From: Candidatus Gastranaerophilales bacterium
Lineage (GTDB): Bacteria > Cyanobacteriota > Vampirovibrionia > Gastranaerophilales > Gastranaerophilaceae
Reading direction: 5' to 3'
NCBI GenBank assembly: GCA_947631645.1
Contig: CANRMD010000019.1
Span: 1-35,636 of the forward strand
Length of the DNA: 35,636 nt
Part shown: positions 8,158 through 17,116 of the stretch, one piece after another
Layout of the letters: every line of letters starts with the position of its first letter
Numbering within the stretch: position 1 is the stretch's first letter
Program-made: the position numbers and the translations under genes
Notes under the pieces: generated by a model
Seen by the model: the letters and a program-made list of their open reading frames with translations, nothing else
Databases searched by the model: none
Told to the model about the DNA's origin: nothing

Positions 8158-9000
8158 ATGACAATAAGTGTAAACTCTAGAAAGAAACAAGCTAAGAAAT
8201 CTTTTGATGAATTATTAAATGATTTAAGAACAAGTAATTCGGAAAAAGTTAGATATAATGCAGCAAGAGTACTTGGCGAAATGGGTGACGCAAGTGCTGT
8301 TGAACCATTAATCGATGTATTAAAAAATGACAGAAACGGTTCAGTTCGTTTATATGCAGCAAGAGCTTTAGGTGAACTCGGTGAAGTTTCCGCAACAATT
8401 CCGTTGATTGAATCACTTCGTGAAGACAGAAATGTTGATGTTAGAGTTCGTGCAGCAAGAGCTTTAGGTCGTTTAGGCGGCAGAGAAGTTGTTGAACCGC
8501 TGGTTGAAGCATTAAATGATGAAAATCCTCAAGTTTGTATTACGGCTACTGATGCTTTAATCGAAATCGGCGACGTTGCAACCGAAGCTTTAATCGAATC
8601 TTTAACAAGCGAAAAAGTTAATGTAAGATGCGACGCAACAAGAGCATTAGGCGAAATAGGCAACCCTAAAGCTGTTGATTATATAATCACTATGCTTAAA
8701 GATGAATGGGTTAATGTCAGAATTTATGCAGTTACCTCTTTAGGTAAATTAAACGATACAAAAGCAGTTCCTTCTTTAATCGAAGTTATGAAAAATGAAA
8801 AAGAAAACGATTTGGTAAGAGCAGGTGCTGCAGCAGCATTAGGTGTTCTTCGTGACCAACGTGCACTTCTTCCTTTGAGAGAATTAATTGTTAAAGCTGA
8901 AGAACTCGGTGAACTTGAAGATACAGCTCTTAAATCTTTCAAAAAGATTATGGCTGCTAACTGGAAACCTGTTAACGAACCTAAAAAAGTTAACGCTTAA
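8158..9000 (+). CDS. HEAT-repeat protein (PBS-lyase HEAT-like repeats)
   Basis: A 280-aa protein, soluble, no signal peptide, built of about seven HEAT-like repeats of some 31 residues (residues 30-250). Each repeat has the pattern VR-x-x-AA-x-ALGE-x-G-x-x-x-AV-x-PLI, for example VRYNAARVLGEMGDASAVEP. Such repeats form a superhelical scaffold for protein binding; in cyanobacteria related proteins include phycobilin lyases, but nothing here points to bilins. The gene is monocistronic. It has a strong GGAGGA ribosome site, a long leader and a perfect terminator right after it. It uses the codon CGT for arginine more than its neighbours, consistent with high expression. The partner is unknown. 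Confidence 0.9.
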   Translation: MTISVNSRKKQAKKSFDELLNDLRTSNSEKVRYNAARVLGEMGDASAVEPLIDVLKNDRNGSVRLYAARALGELGEVSATIPLIESLREDRNVDVRVRAARALGRLGGREVVEPLVEALNDENPQVCITATDALIEIGDVATEALIESLTSEKVNVRCDATRALGEIGNPKAVDYIITMLKDEWVNVRIYAVTSLGKLNDTKAVPSLIEVMKNEKENDLVRAGAAAALGVLRDQRALLPLRELIVKAEELGELEDTALKSFKKIMAANWKPVNEPKKVNA

Positions 9001-9010
9001 TATGAGTTTT

Positions 9011-9040
9011 AAAAAGCCCGTTTACATAACGGGCTTTTTT
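9011..9040 (+). terminator. Rho-independent terminator of the HEAT-repeat gene
   Basis: A perfect 12-bp stem, AAAAAGCCCGTT / AACGGGCTTTTT, with a 5-nt loop and a run of T. It begins 10 nt after the stop codon and separates the gene from the lptB operon. Confidence 0.95.
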
Positions 9041-9049
9041 GTGTCTGTT

Positions 9050-9078
9050 TTGACATATCCCTGTTTTTTATTTAAAGT
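9050..9078 (+). promoter_or_regulatory. Candidate promoter of the lptB operon
   Basis: A consensus TTGACA (9050-9055), a 17-nt spacer and TAAAGT (9073-9078, 4 of 6 matches). It lies just after the terminator and about 20 nt before the lptB start, whose ribosome site is AAGGGG. Confidence 0.6.
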
Positions 9079-9098
9079 AGTATAAGGGGATAAAGGAT

Positions 9099-9821
9099 AT
9101 GAAGATAAGAGCTGAAAATCTGATTAAAATTTATAACGACAGAACTGTCGTTAATGATATATCTATTGAAGTTAATAAAGGTGAAGTTGTAGGGCTGTTA
9201 GGTCCAAACGGGGCAGGGAAAACAACTACGTTTTACATGGTAGTAGGTTTGATAAGACCTGACGGCGGTAAAATATTTATTGATGATATTGACTTAACAC
9301 AAATGACCATGAATAAAAGAGCTAAACACGGCATCGGATACTTGCCTCAAGAAGCTTCCATTTTCAGAAAATTATCGGTAGAAGATAACATTAAACTGGT
9401 TCTTGAACTTAACGATAAATTAAACAAGCAAGAAAAAAAAGATAAACTTGAAGAATTGCTTGAAGAATTCAGTATAAAAAAACTTAGAGATACTTCTGCC
9501 GTATCACTATCTGGCGGAGAAAGAAGAAGAGTTGAAATCGCAAGAGCACTTGCCGCAAGCCCTGAATTTATTCTTCTTGATGAACCGTTTGCAGGTATTG
9601 ACCCTATTGCGATAGGCGAAATTAAAGATAATATTAAACTTTTATCAAATCGAGGATTGGGCGTTCTTATAACCGACCATAATCCGAAAGCAACTCTTTC
9701 TATTACCGATAGAGCTTATGTTATTTTTGACGGTAAAATTAAAATAAAAGGTACTCGTGATGAAATCGCTAATGATGAAGTAGCTAAGCAATTCTACTTG
9801 GGAAAGGATTTTTCACTTTAA
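9099..9821 (+). CDS. lptB: LPS export ABC transporter ATPase LptB
   Basis: Cytoplasmic ATPase of the Lpt system, which extracts lipopolysaccharide from the inner membrane. Walker A is GPNGAGKTT (Lys41), the Q-loop is LPQEAS, the signature is LSGGERRRVEIARAL, Walker B is FILLDEPFAGIDP, and the switch His is in ITDHNPKATL. GIGYLPQEASIFRKL and FAGIDPIAI are typical of LptB rather than other ABC ATPases. Length (240 aa) is normal. Its stop overlaps the next start (TAATG), so it is coupled to the permease gene. Its presence shows a Gram-negative, LPS-bearing envelope, together with kdsB. Confidence 0.95.
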   Translation: MKIRAENLIKIYNDRTVVNDISIEVNKGEVVGLLGPNGAGKTTTFYMVVGLIRPDGGKIFIDDIDLTQMTMNKRAKHGIGYLPQEASIFRKLSVEDNIKLVLELNDKLNKQEKKDKLEELLEEFSIKKLRDTSAVSLSGGERRRVEIARALAASPEFILLDEPFAGIDPIAIGEIKDNIKLLSNRGLGVLITDHNPKATLSITDRAYVIFDGKIKIKGTRDEIANDEVAKQFYLGKDFSL

Positions 9822-10924
9822 TGAAAATTAAACTTTTAGACAGATATATATTTTCACAGGTACTTTTTTCCTGTTTAGGCTGCATCATCATTTTTATGAT
9901 TGTCTGGATTATGCCTGAAATATTCTTAAAAACAGTACAAAGAACTATTGCGGGAGATTATACGGTAGAACTTGCAGTTAAAATTATATTATATGAACTT
10001 CCGAAAGTACTCAATATTGCACTCCCTGTAGGCATGCTCTTAGGCTGTATTATAACTTTTGATAAACTCAGCAAAGACTCTGAAATTACTGTTATGCGAA
10101 GTTCAGGGTTTCCGTTTTTCAGAATTATAACTTCCGTAATTATTCTAAGCATTTTTATGTGTTTATTCACTTTTATTGTTGGTTCAAAACTCCTACCTTT
10201 CAGTGCGTGCAAGCTGAAAACCATAAAAAACGAAAGCAGAATTTCTCAATTTGTATTTCCTGTTAAAAATTCTGATGATTCAATGAACAAAATTATTATT
10301 GTTTCTAATTTTGATACTGATAATATTAGAGATGTAATCGTTTTAAATTTCTACAATTATGCGGAAAAAGGCTCTAGTTTATTATCAAGCATTTTAATTT
10401 CCGACTATGTTAAATACGACAAAAAAAATTGGATAATTAACAATGCAAAAAAATACATAATATCTGAAGAAGGTATATTTAAAGAAATCGGAGAAGAAAA
10501 AGATTTAAATATTCTCCAAGGGGATAGTGCCGTTAATGCTTTTAAACTTATGAAATATTCATTACATCGTGACAGAGAACTTACAAACCCGCAAATTTCA
10601 GAATACATTAAACTTTTAAAAAAAGAAAAAATGGACGATGAATACAGGTTTATGCTTAATAAATATATCCAAAGATTTGTACACTCTTTTATGTGCATAC
10701 TCTTTGCTATTTTAGGCTGTTTATTAGGATTTTCTAAGCCAAGAGAACAAAAATTTATCGGAATGCTAATCGCTGTCGGGATAATATTTTTATATTACAT
10801 AACAATGCCATTTTTAGATTTACTCGCGGAAAAAGCCGTACTTTCTCCTTGGGTTACATCTATGATTGCACCGGTTTTTGCAATAGTTGTTATTTTCTGT
10901 TTAAAGAGAGCAAAGGATTTATAA
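9821..10924 (+). CDS. LptF/LptG-family LPS export permease (YjgP/YjgQ)
   Basis: A 367-aa permease of the Lpt complex. The topology matches the family: N-terminal membrane segments (about residues 13-35, 50-75, 97-120), a periplasmic jellyroll domain (about 125-270) and three C-terminal segments (about 285-365). The N-terminal LLDRYIFSQVLFS and the GMLLGCIITFDKLSKDSEITVMRSSG segment are characteristic. I cannot tell LptF from LptG from sequence alone. Only one permease gene is here, so the second partner, if any, is elsewhere. It overlaps lptB by 1 nt and the next gene by 1 nt. Confidence 0.88.
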   Translation: MKIKLLDRYIFSQVLFSCLGCIIIFMIVWIMPEIFLKTVQRTIAGDYTVELAVKIILYELPKVLNIALPVGMLLGCIITFDKLSKDSEITVMRSSGFPFFRIITSVIILSIFMCLFTFIVGSKLLPFSACKLKTIKNESRISQFVFPVKNSDDSMNKIIIVSNFDTDNIRDVIVLNFYNYAEKGSSLLSSILISDYVKYDKKNWIINNAKKYIISEEGIFKEIGEEKDLNILQGDSAVNAFKLMKYSLHRDRELTNPQISEYIKLLKKEKMDDEYRFMLNKYIQRFVHSFMCILFAILGCLLGFSKPREQKFIGMLIAVGIIFLYYITMPFLDLLAEKAVLSPWVTSMIAPVFAIVVIFCLKRAKDL

Positions 10925-11745
10925 TGAAAAAATTTAGTTATTTTTTAGTTGCTATTTTGTTTTATTTATTATCTTTACCTTTACAGGCAAATGCAAAATT
11001 CTTATCACATGATTATAAAATAGTTCATGACCCGCAAGGCGTTTATGTTGTTGAGATTAACACATCAAAATTTAAAGATAAATTAAAACCTGTAATAGTT
11101 AGTGAACTTGAAACTAATGCAAATTTATACAAAATGCTGAAGCCTCAAATCGTTGTTAATGCGGGTTTTTTTGATCCAAAAAATCAAAAAACGGTTTCTT
11201 TTGTAACCATTAATGAACAATTGGTACTTAACCCAAATGACAATGAAAATCTTATTAATAATAAAGTTTTAACGCCTTATATGGATAAAATATTAAACAG
11301 AAGTGAATTTAGAGTTTTATCCGATGAGAAAGGCAAACTGATATACGATATTGCATCACATAATGAACCGATAAAAGAAGGATATAAACTAAAACATTCA
11401 ATTCAGGCAGGTCCTATGCTTTTACCTGAGTTAAAACTTGAAGACGAATTTTTTATACTTGTCCGCAAAGGAAAAATTATTAGTGAATCTGCTTCATCAC
11501 TTCATAAATACGCACGAACAGCAATCGGAATAAGAAATAACAATGTATACCTTTTCATAATTACAAATGAAAACCCTATGACATTAAAAGAAGTTGCAGA
11601 ACTTGCAAAACAATGGGGAATGGAAAAAGCCATGGCTTTTGACGGCGGTGGTTCTACTTCATTCGATTCAAAAGAACTGCATATTATAAGTGAAAAAGAC
11701 AATCAAGCAAGAAAATTGAAATCATTTTTAGTCTTGTTCAAGTGA
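10924..11745 (+). CDS. Exported phosphodiester glycosidase family protein (NAGPA domain)
   Basis: A 273-aa protein with a signal peptide (MKK, hydrophobic run, cleavage after ANA at residue 24) and one phosphodiester-glycosidase domain. Motifs seen: VVNAGFFDP (about 77-85), YARTAIGIR and [12 protein letters not shown]. The family cleaves sugar-phosphodiester bonds; in bacteria the substrates are mostly unknown envelope or exopolysaccharide parts. A frame 25 codons longer exists, but it lies wholly inside the permease gene. The ATG at 10924 overlaps the permease stop (TAATG) and has AAGGA upstream, so it is chosen. Being the third gene of an lptB operon suggests a role in LPS or the periplasm. 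The 3' end overlaps convergent aroQ by 18 nt. Confidence 0.85.
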   Translation: MKKFSYFLVAILFYLLSLPLQANAKFLSHDYKIVHDPQGVYVVEINTSKFKDKLKPVIVSELETNANLYKMLKPQIVVNAGFFDPKNQKTVSFVTINEQLVLNPNDNENLINNKVLTPYMDKILNRSEFRVLSDEKGKLIYDIASHNEPIKEGYKLKHSIQAGPMLLPELKLEDEFFILVRKGKIISESASSLHKYARTAIGIRNNNVYLFIITNENPMTLKEVAELAKQWGMEKAMAFDGGGSTSFDSKELHIISEKDNQARKLKSFLVLFK

Positions 11746-12174
11746 TTTTAAATAATCAACGATTGCAATTAACCCGAGTTTATAACTGAAAGCACCAAAG
11801 CCCGTAATTTGTCCGATACAAGCCGGTGCAGTCATTGAATTTGTACGAAATTCTTCACGCTTATGAATATTTGATAAATGAATTTCAACAGTCGGAATTT
11901 CAACGGCAAGAAGTGCATCTCGTATTGCAACGCTTGTATGCGTATATGCTGCAGGATTAATTACAATGCCGTCATATTTGCCTTTTGCCTGTTGAATTTT
12001 ATCTACAAGCTCACCTTCAATATTTGTTTGATAAAAAGCTGTTTTTACTTTTAACTTTTTGGCTTCAGCATTAACAAAGGTTTCAATATTATCAAGAGTT
12101 ACCGTTCCGTATTTATCAGGTTCTCTTGTTCCCAGTAAATTCAAGTTTGGACCGTTTAAAAATAATATTTTCAT
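11728..12174 (-). CDS. aroQ: 3-dehydroquinate dehydratase, type II
   Basis: Third step of the shikimate pathway: 3-dehydroquinate to 3-dehydroshikimate. The 148-aa type II enzyme shows the N-terminal [19 protein letters not shown] with the active-site Arg and Tyr, the [17 protein letters not shown] segment, and [15 protein letters not shown] with the catalytic His. It overlaps the dxr stop by 4 nt (ATGA), so it is translationally coupled as the last gene of manC-dxr-aroQ. Its 3' end overlaps the convergent glycosidase gene. Confidence 0.96.
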   Translation of the reverse strand: MKILFLNGPNLNLLGTREPDKYGTVTLDNIETFVNAEAKKLKVKTAFYQTNIEGELVDKIQQAKGKYDGIVINPAAYTHTSVAIRDALLAVEIPTVEIHLSNIHKREEFRTNSMTAPACIGQITGFGAFSYKLGLIAIVDYLKSLEQD

Positions 12175-13325
12175 ATCAATTCCTTTGCATTTATTAACTT
12201 GCGTGTAAGTATTCTTATCTTATCATCTTCTTCAAGAATTTGCTCAAGAGTAGGATTATTAATTACGCTATAAGAGTCAAAAATCTTTTTTGTAAATTTA
12301 TAAATATCTAAAAATGAAATTTCATTGTTCAAAAAAGCAAATACCGCTTCTTCATTTGCGGCATTAAGGCAAACGGGTGCAGTTCCTCCGATTTTTCCCG
12401 CATCTATTGCAAGTTTCAAAGAGGGAAATTTTTCATAATCAGGTTCATAAAATTCAAATTTTTGAGCCTTAATAAAATCAAAGCTTTCCGTTTCAATTCC
12501 CTCAACTCTCTCGGGATAGCACAGTGCATATTGAATAGGTATGTGCATACTTGGTATTCCTATTTGAGCAATTATGCTTCCGTCTTTAAACTCTACGGCA
12601 CTATGAATATAACTTTGAGGATGAATAACAACTTTAATATCATCATAATCAAAGTTAAACAAATGATGAGCTTCAATTACCTCAAGTCCCTTGTTCATAA
12701 GTGTAGCGGAATCAACAGTAATTTTTTTCCCCATTTTCCACCTTGGATGAGCAAGAGCACTTGTCAAATCAGCGTTTAGCATTTCTTCTTTTGATTTATT
12801 TCTAAATGGGCCTCCAGATGCGGTAATTATAAGATGCTTAACGTCTTTTCCGTTATTAATACACTGAAATATAGCAGAATGTTCACTATCAACAGGCAGC
12901 AATTTTACTTTATTTTCTTTTACAAGTTTAATAACAATATCACCGGCCATAACAAGTGTTTCTTTATTTGCAAGAGCTATATCTTTTTTATTTTTGATTG
13001 CCTCTATTGTTGGTTTTAAACCTATTCTGCCGGATACTGCAACCAAGATTAATTCAACTTCCTTTAAACGGGCAATTTCTAAAAGCCCGTCATCTCCGCA
13101 TAATATTTTTACATTATATTCATCCGATAATAATTTTGCGTCATTTTTCTCCTGAACACAAACATATTTTGGAGAAAATTTTTCAATTTGAGAACGTAAT
13201 AAATTAATATTTCTACCGCCTGAAATTGCAACAACTTCAAACTTATCAGATAATTTAGAAATAACTTCTAATGCCTGAGTACCTATAGAACCTGTTGAAC
13301 CTAAAATAGCAATCTTTTTCTTCAT
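12171..13325 (-). CDS. dxr: 1-deoxy-D-xylulose 5-phosphate reductoisomerase
   Basis: Commits the MEP isoprenoid pathway: DXP to 2-C-methyl-D-erythritol 4-phosphate with NADPH. Motifs: [15 protein letters not shown] (NADPH loop), [24 protein letters not shown] (metal site), [30 protein letters not shown] split over two blocks, and [11 protein letters not shown] longer frame starts inside manC, but the ATG at 13325 falls 1 nt after the manC stop and gives [10 protein letters not shown] with the nucleotide loop at the correct place (384 aa), so it is used. The upstream signal is weak (AGAG), suggesting coupling with manC. Confidence 0.96.
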   Translation of the reverse strand: MKKKIAILGSTGSIGTQALEVISKLSDKFEVVAISGGRNINLLRSQIEKFSPKYVCVQEKNDAKLLSDEYNVKILCGDDGLLEIARLKEVELILVAVSGRIGLKPTIEAIKNKKDIALANKETLVMAGDIVIKLVKENKVKLLPVDSEHSAIFQCINNGKDVKHLIITASGGPFRNKSKEEMLNADLTSALAHPRWKMGKKITVDSATLMNKGLEVIEAHHLFNFDYDDIKVVIHPQSYIHSAVEFKDGSIIAQIGIPSMHIPIQYALCYPERVEGIETESFDFIKAQKFEFYEPDYEKFPSLKLAIDAGKIGGTAPVCLNAANEEAVFAFLNNEISFLDIYKFTKKIFDSYSVINNPTLEQILEEDDKIRILTRKLINAKELI

Positions 13326-13326
13326 A

Positions 13327-14769
13327 TTATACTCTGCCATAAATATCTTCAAGTCTAACTATATCATTCTCATCAAGAATATCACCTTGCTGAACTTCAA
13401 GTATTTTAAGCTGAATATCACCATTATTTTGAAGTGAATGAATTTCTTCAACAGCAATATCAACGCTTTCACCGGCATTTAATACAATATTTTCCGCACC
13501 TTTTTGAACTGTTGCGACACCCTCTAAAACAATCCAATGTTCACTTCTATAGTGATGTTTTTGAACACTCAATTTAGCATTAGGGTTAACTGTTATACAC
13601 TTTGTTAAGAAACCGTTTCCGTTTTCAAGAACAGTATAATACCCCCAAGGGCGGTAAACTGTTTTATGAATTTCTTTTGTTTTAGAGTTTTTTCCGTTTA
13701 ATTTTTTATATATATTTTTTATTCCGTTTTCAGAATTTCTTTTTGTAACCAAAACGGCATCTTCGGTTTCAACTACTATTGTATCTTTCAATCCAACAGT
13801 TGCAGTCAGTTTTGAAGTTGAATATACAAGAGAATTTGACGAATCAATGTCTGCTGTTTTACCTAACAGACAATTTCCGTTTTTATTTTTTTGAGAAACC
13901 TCATATATAGCATCCCATGAGCCTATATCTGTCCACTTCGTCGGAAAAGGAATAAGAACCAGTTTTTTCGTTTTTTCCATCAATGCATAATCAACCGAAA
14001 CATCAGAAAGCTGTTCATATTCATTTAATGATACCGACGGAATAGAAGTATCTATTTTTTTATTAACAAAGAAATTATAAAGTTCCGGTACACATTTTTT
14101 AAGTTCATTCATATATGTTTGAGGCGTAAACATATATATTCCCGAATTAACAAAAATCTTACCTTTCAAGTTATCTTTAAACTCTTGTTTTGACGGTTTT
14201 TCAATAAATTCCGAAACTTTTAATGCAGAGTCTTCAATTTCCGATAATTTTGAATATTTTCGTGTTTTAATATACCCGAAATTTTCATCAGTTTTATCCG
14301 TATCAGAACCGAATGCAACAATATATCCTTCTTGTGCAAGTTTTATACCTTTTTCAATTAATGAAGCATATTCAACTCTATCCGCAATTATTTGATCAGA
14401 TGGCAATGCAATTACAACAGTGTCATTTTGCATTAATTTTGACTTATCTGATATATACTTTACTGCCATAGATAAAGCCGGAGCCGTATTTTTAAATATG
14501 GGTTCCGATAAAACCTTATAATCAGTTTTCCTTGAAAACTTTTCTTTTAGAGCATTTAACTGCTCTTTTATAGCAGAAATATATTTTACATTAGTTGTTG
14601 TTATTATATTTTTATCATCAATAATTGTAGCAATATTCAGAAAAGTACGCTGAAACAGAGTATATTCACCATCAAATTTTAACATCTGTTTAGGAAACAT
14701 TTCTCTTGAAAGAGGCCAAAGCCTTTTTCCGGCACCACCTGCTAAAATTACGGAATACAGTATCGTCAT
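13327..14769 (-). CDS. manC: Mannose-1-phosphate guanylyltransferase / mannose-6-phosphate isomerase
   Basis: A bifunctional 480-aa enzyme for GDP-mannose. The N-terminal nucleotidyltransferase (about 1-350) has ILAGGAGKRLWPLSREMFPK, ALPSDQII, FGYIKT, EKP and the NSGIYMF block. The C-terminal cupin (about 370-475) has RPWGYYTVLE, the metal-site run SVQKHHYRSEHWIVLEG, and DIAVEEIHSLQN. A strong Shine-Dalgarno (AGAGGAGAG) fixes the start. It probably supplies GDP-mannose or derived deoxysugars for LPS or capsule. It leads the operon with dxr and aroQ and shares a symmetric divergent promoter with anmK. Confidence 0.94.
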   Translation of the reverse strand: MTILYSVILAGGAGKRLWPLSREMFPKQMLKFDGEYTLFQRTFLNIATIIDDKNIITTTNVKYISAIKEQLNALKEKFSRKTDYKVLSEPIFKNTAPALSMAVKYISDKSKLMQNDTVVIALPSDQIIADRVEYASLIEKGIKLAQEGYIVAFGSDTDKTDENFGYIKTRKYSKLSEIEDSALKVSEFIEKPSKQEFKDNLKGKIFVNSGIYMFTPQTYMNELKKCVPELYNFFVNKKIDTSIPSVSLNEYEQLSDVSVDYALMEKTKKLVLIPFPTKWTDIGSWDAIYEVSQKNKNGNCLLGKTADIDSSNSLVYSTSKLTATVGLKDTIVVETEDAVLVTKRNSENGIKNIYKKLNGKNSKTKEIHKTVYRPWGYYTVLENGNGFLTKCITVNPNAKLSVQKHHYRSEHWIVLEGVATVQKGAENIVLNAGESVDIAVEEIHSLQNNGDIQLKILEVQQGDILDENDIVRLEDIYGRV

Positions 14770-14790
14770 AACTCTCCTCTACAAATATTA

Positions 14791-14822
14791 ATTATACACT
14801 AAAATAGTTAATAGTGTATAAT
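14791..14822. promoter_or_regulatory. Symmetric divergent promoter, manC operon / anmK
   Basis: Perfect 11-bp inverted repeat ATTATACACTA (14791-14801) / TAGTGTATAAT (14812-14822), 10 nt apart. Each arm carries an outward TATAAT: complement(14791-14796) for manC and 14817-14822 for anmK, the latter ending 6 nt before the anmK ATG. The repeat may also bind a regulator. Confidence 0.65.
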
Positions 14823-14828
14823 AGCTTT

Positions 14829-15932
14829 ATGAAAAGTTATAAAACAATAATTTCTTTAATGTCGGGAACGTCTGTTGACTCTATTGATGCTTGTTTAGTC
14901 AAAATATATGATAACCTTACCTTTGAAATATCAGACAGTTATTCACTTGAATATCCTAAAATAACAAGGGAACGAATATTAAATCTTGCAAACAATAAAG
15001 GAAGTATAAAAGATGTATGTGAAACAAACTTTGAAACAGGTAATTTATTTGCAAAATGTGTAAATATGCTTATAGATAAGGCAAAAATTAAAAAAGAAGA
15101 TGTTGATTTTATTTCTTCACACGGGCAAACAATATGTCATATTCCCGATAAAAAAAGCACATTACAAATCGGAGATATATCCGTCATCTCTCAAAAAACA
15201 GGTATAATGACAATAGGAGATTTCAGACCTAAAGATATGGCAGCTAACGGGCAAGGTGCTCCGTTAGTTCCCTTTGCGGATAAAATATTATTCGGATTGG
15301 ATAAAAACAGGCTAATTCAAAATATCGGCGGAATTTCCAATGTTACTGTTTTATCAAAAGATTGTGATATTTTTGCCTTTGACAACGGGGTCGGCAATAT
15401 GCTTATTGACTATTTTATGCAAAAATTATTCGACCTGCCATACGATAAAGACGGGCAAACAGCACTTAAAGGTAAAGTTGATACAAAATGGCTGGATGAA
15501 CTTTTAAATGAACCTTATTATAAACTTTTACCCCCAAAATCTACAGGCAGAGAACTTTTTAATAAAGATTATGCCGAAAAAATTTATAAAACCGCACCTT
15601 CTGATAAATACGCAGTTATTGCAACAATTACCGCATTAACTGCAAAAACCATTGCAGATTCATATAAAAATTTTATTTTTACCAAAACAAATATTGAAGA
15701 AATTGTCCTTGGCGGGGGAGGAGCTTATAATAAAGCAATAATAAAATTTTTAAATGAATATTTACCTGAAATCAAAATAAAAACACATGAAGATTACAAT
15801 ATCCCCAATAAACTTAAAGAATGCCTCGCTTTTGCTTATTTGGGATATTTTACGGTTTTAAAGAAACCTAATAATATACCCTCTTGTACGGGTGCTGATT
15901 GTCCCGTAATTATGGGTAAAATTTCATATTAA
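14829..15932 (+). CDS. anmK: Anhydro-N-acetylmuramic acid kinase
   Basis: Phosphorylates and opens 1,6-anhydro-MurNAc released from cell-wall turnover, giving MurNAc-6-P. ASKHA-fold motifs: SLMSGTSVDSIDACLV (residues 9-24), SSHGQTICH, STLQIGDIS, FRPKDMAANGQGAPLVPFAD, QNIGGISNVT, FDNGVGNMLID and the C-terminal LGGGGAYNKAI. An ATG 15 nt earlier is in frame but falls inside the promoter; TATAAT ends 6 nt before the ATG at 14829 and no Shine-Dalgarno exists, so a leaderless 367-aa start is chosen. Its stop codon abuts the stop of convergent dapB with no gap. Confidence 0.95.
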   Translation: MKSYKTIISLMSGTSVDSIDACLVKIYDNLTFEISDSYSLEYPKITRERILNLANNKGSIKDVCETNFETGNLFAKCVNMLIDKAKIKKEDVDFISSHGQTICHIPDKKSTLQIGDISVISQKTGIMTIGDFRPKDMAANGQGAPLVPFADKILFGLDKNRLIQNIGGISNVTVLSKDCDIFAFDNGVGNMLIDYFMQKLFDLPYDKDGQTALKGKVDTKWLDELLNEPYYKLLPPKSTGRELFNKDYAEKIYKTAPSDKYAVIATITALTAKTIADSYKNFIFTKTNIEEIVLGGGGAYNKAIIKFLNEYLPEIKIKTHEDYNIPNKLKECLAFAYLGYFTVLKKPNNIPSCTGADCPVIMGKISY

Positions 15933-16727
15933 CTACATTATATTATCTAACCCGTAAATAAAATCATTGTTATCAAATACATATCTGACAGCTAAAAGGA
16001 CTCCCGCCATATAACATGAACGATCCATTGTATGATGAGCGAGTTTTAAAATCTGACCGTTTGAACCGAATATAACTTCCTGAGAAGCAATATATCCGGG
16101 CATTCTGACTGAATGAATATGAACATTACCATCAGCATTAGCACCTCTTGCACCTGTAATTAATTCTTTTTCGGGGCAGTTAGACAGCGTAAAATCAGGG
16201 TTTACCTCTGCCATCAATTGGGCTGTTTTGATTGCGGTTCCTGACGGTGCATCTTTCTTTTGATTATGATGCAGTTCTATAATTTCCGCATTATTAAAAT
16301 ACTTTGCTGCCTGTTTTGCAAACATCATTAATAAGACTGCACCGGTTGAAAAATTAGGAGCAATTAAACACGCCGTATTATTTTCACATGAAAGTTTTCT
16401 TAATTCTTCAATATTTTCCTGATTTAAGCCCGTAGTGCCGATTACTGATTTAACTTTATTTTTCATATATAAACATACATGCTCAAAAATTCCCTGAGGC
16501 TGAGTGAAATCAATAACGACATCAGGTTTTTTTTCTGTTATAGCCGTTTCTATGTCATTTTCAACACAAATACTGCAAGGATTACCAAGTACAACATTAC
16601 CTATATCTTGAGATTTTCCCATAATATCAACCGCACATACAAGTTCCATATCTTGAGCATTAAGCACCGCTTTAACAACTTCTCTGCCCATTTTACCTAA
16701 AGCACCTATTACTCCGACTTTAATCAT
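15933..16727 (-). CDS. dapB: 4-hydroxy-tetrahydrodipicolinate reductase
   Basis: Reduces the dapA product in the diaminopimelate/lysine pathway. Motifs: VGVIGALGKMGREV (NAD(P)H loop), VIDFTQPQG, GTTGLNQE, APNFSTGAVLLM, ELHHNQKKDAPSGTA (catalytic His-His and Lys) and VHIHSVRMPGYIASQEVIFG. Normal length (264 aa). A good Shine-Dalgarno, GAGGTAA, lies about 6 nt before the ATG. It is monocistronic, divergent from the small gene at 16867. Confidence 0.96.
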   Translation of the reverse strand: MIKVGVIGALGKMGREVVKAVLNAQDMELVCAVDIMGKSQDIGNVVLGNPCSICVENDIETAITEKKPDVVIDFTQPQGIFEHVCLYMKNKVKSVIGTTGLNQENIEELRKLSCENNTACLIAPNFSTGAVLLMMFAKQAAKYFNNAEIIELHHNQKKDAPSGTAIKTAQLMAEVNPDFTLSNCPEKELITGARGANADGNVHIHSVRMPGYIASQEVIFGSNGQILKLAHHTMDRSCYMAGVLLAVRYVFDNNDFIYGLDNIM

Positions 16728-16812
16728 AATTAATTACCTCTTACTTTTATATTAATAATACTTGTTAATTAGCTTTATTAAATATTTTGTAAATAAATAT
16801 AAAATAAACTAT

Positions 16813-16840
16813 TGTTTAATTTAGGAAAATATGTTAGTAT
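16813..16840 (+). promoter_or_regulatory. Candidate promoter of the small-gene pair
   Basis: TTGTTT (16813-16818), a 16-nt spacer and TAGTAT (16835-16840) with TGT just before it. It sits 26 nt before the start at 16867, leaving room for the AAGGAG ribosome site. Confidence 0.4.
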
Positions 16841-16866
16841 TTAAATTATATTAATAAGGAGAAAAT

Positions 16867-17082
16867 ATGGAAAATTTAAAAGAACAGCTAAAAAATAAAG
16901 TGATATCAATAGGCACGGATATTACAATTGTAGACAGTTTAATTAACTTTCTTGAAATGGGCATAGAAGATAAGTTTGACCTGAATAACTATGATTTGGC
17001 TAATCTTGCCCTTGTAATCCAAAAAATGATGAAAATTATAAAATCTAAACAAGATAAAATTGAACAAATACTTGAAATATAG
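16867..17082 (+). CDS. Small helical hypothetical protein
   Basis: A 71-aa protein, no membrane segment or signal peptide. Charged N-terminus, a hydrophobic centre (IDKF-like blocks around LINFLEMGIEDKFDLNNYDLANLALVIQ is split by turns), and a coiled-coil-like Lys/Ile-rich end (about residues 52-71). The start is firm: AAGGAG lies 6 nt before the ATG. It leads a two-gene unit with the 85-codon gene 34 nt downstream. I do not recognise a family; small size and helices fit an adaptor or regulatory subunit, which is only a guess. Confidence 0.75.
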   Translation: MENLKEQLKNKVISIGTDITIVDSLINFLEMGIEDKFDLNNYDLANLALVIQKMMKIIKSKQDKIEQILEI

Positions 17083-17116
17083 TATTATAAAGAAAAGAGT
17101 AAAAGAGGAAAAAATT

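Noticed and set aside
10405-10698. Minus-strand open frame of 97 codons opposite the LptF/G-like gene
   Set aside because: Antisense shadow; low-complexity hydrophobic translation and no start signal.
12462-12779. Plus-strand open frame of 105 codons opposite dxr
   Set aside because: Antisense shadow of a conserved gene; the translation has no recognisable domain.
15925-15940. Shared terminator between anmK and dapB
   Set aside because: The stops abut and no stem-loop with a T run is visible; the same holds at the 17375 junction.
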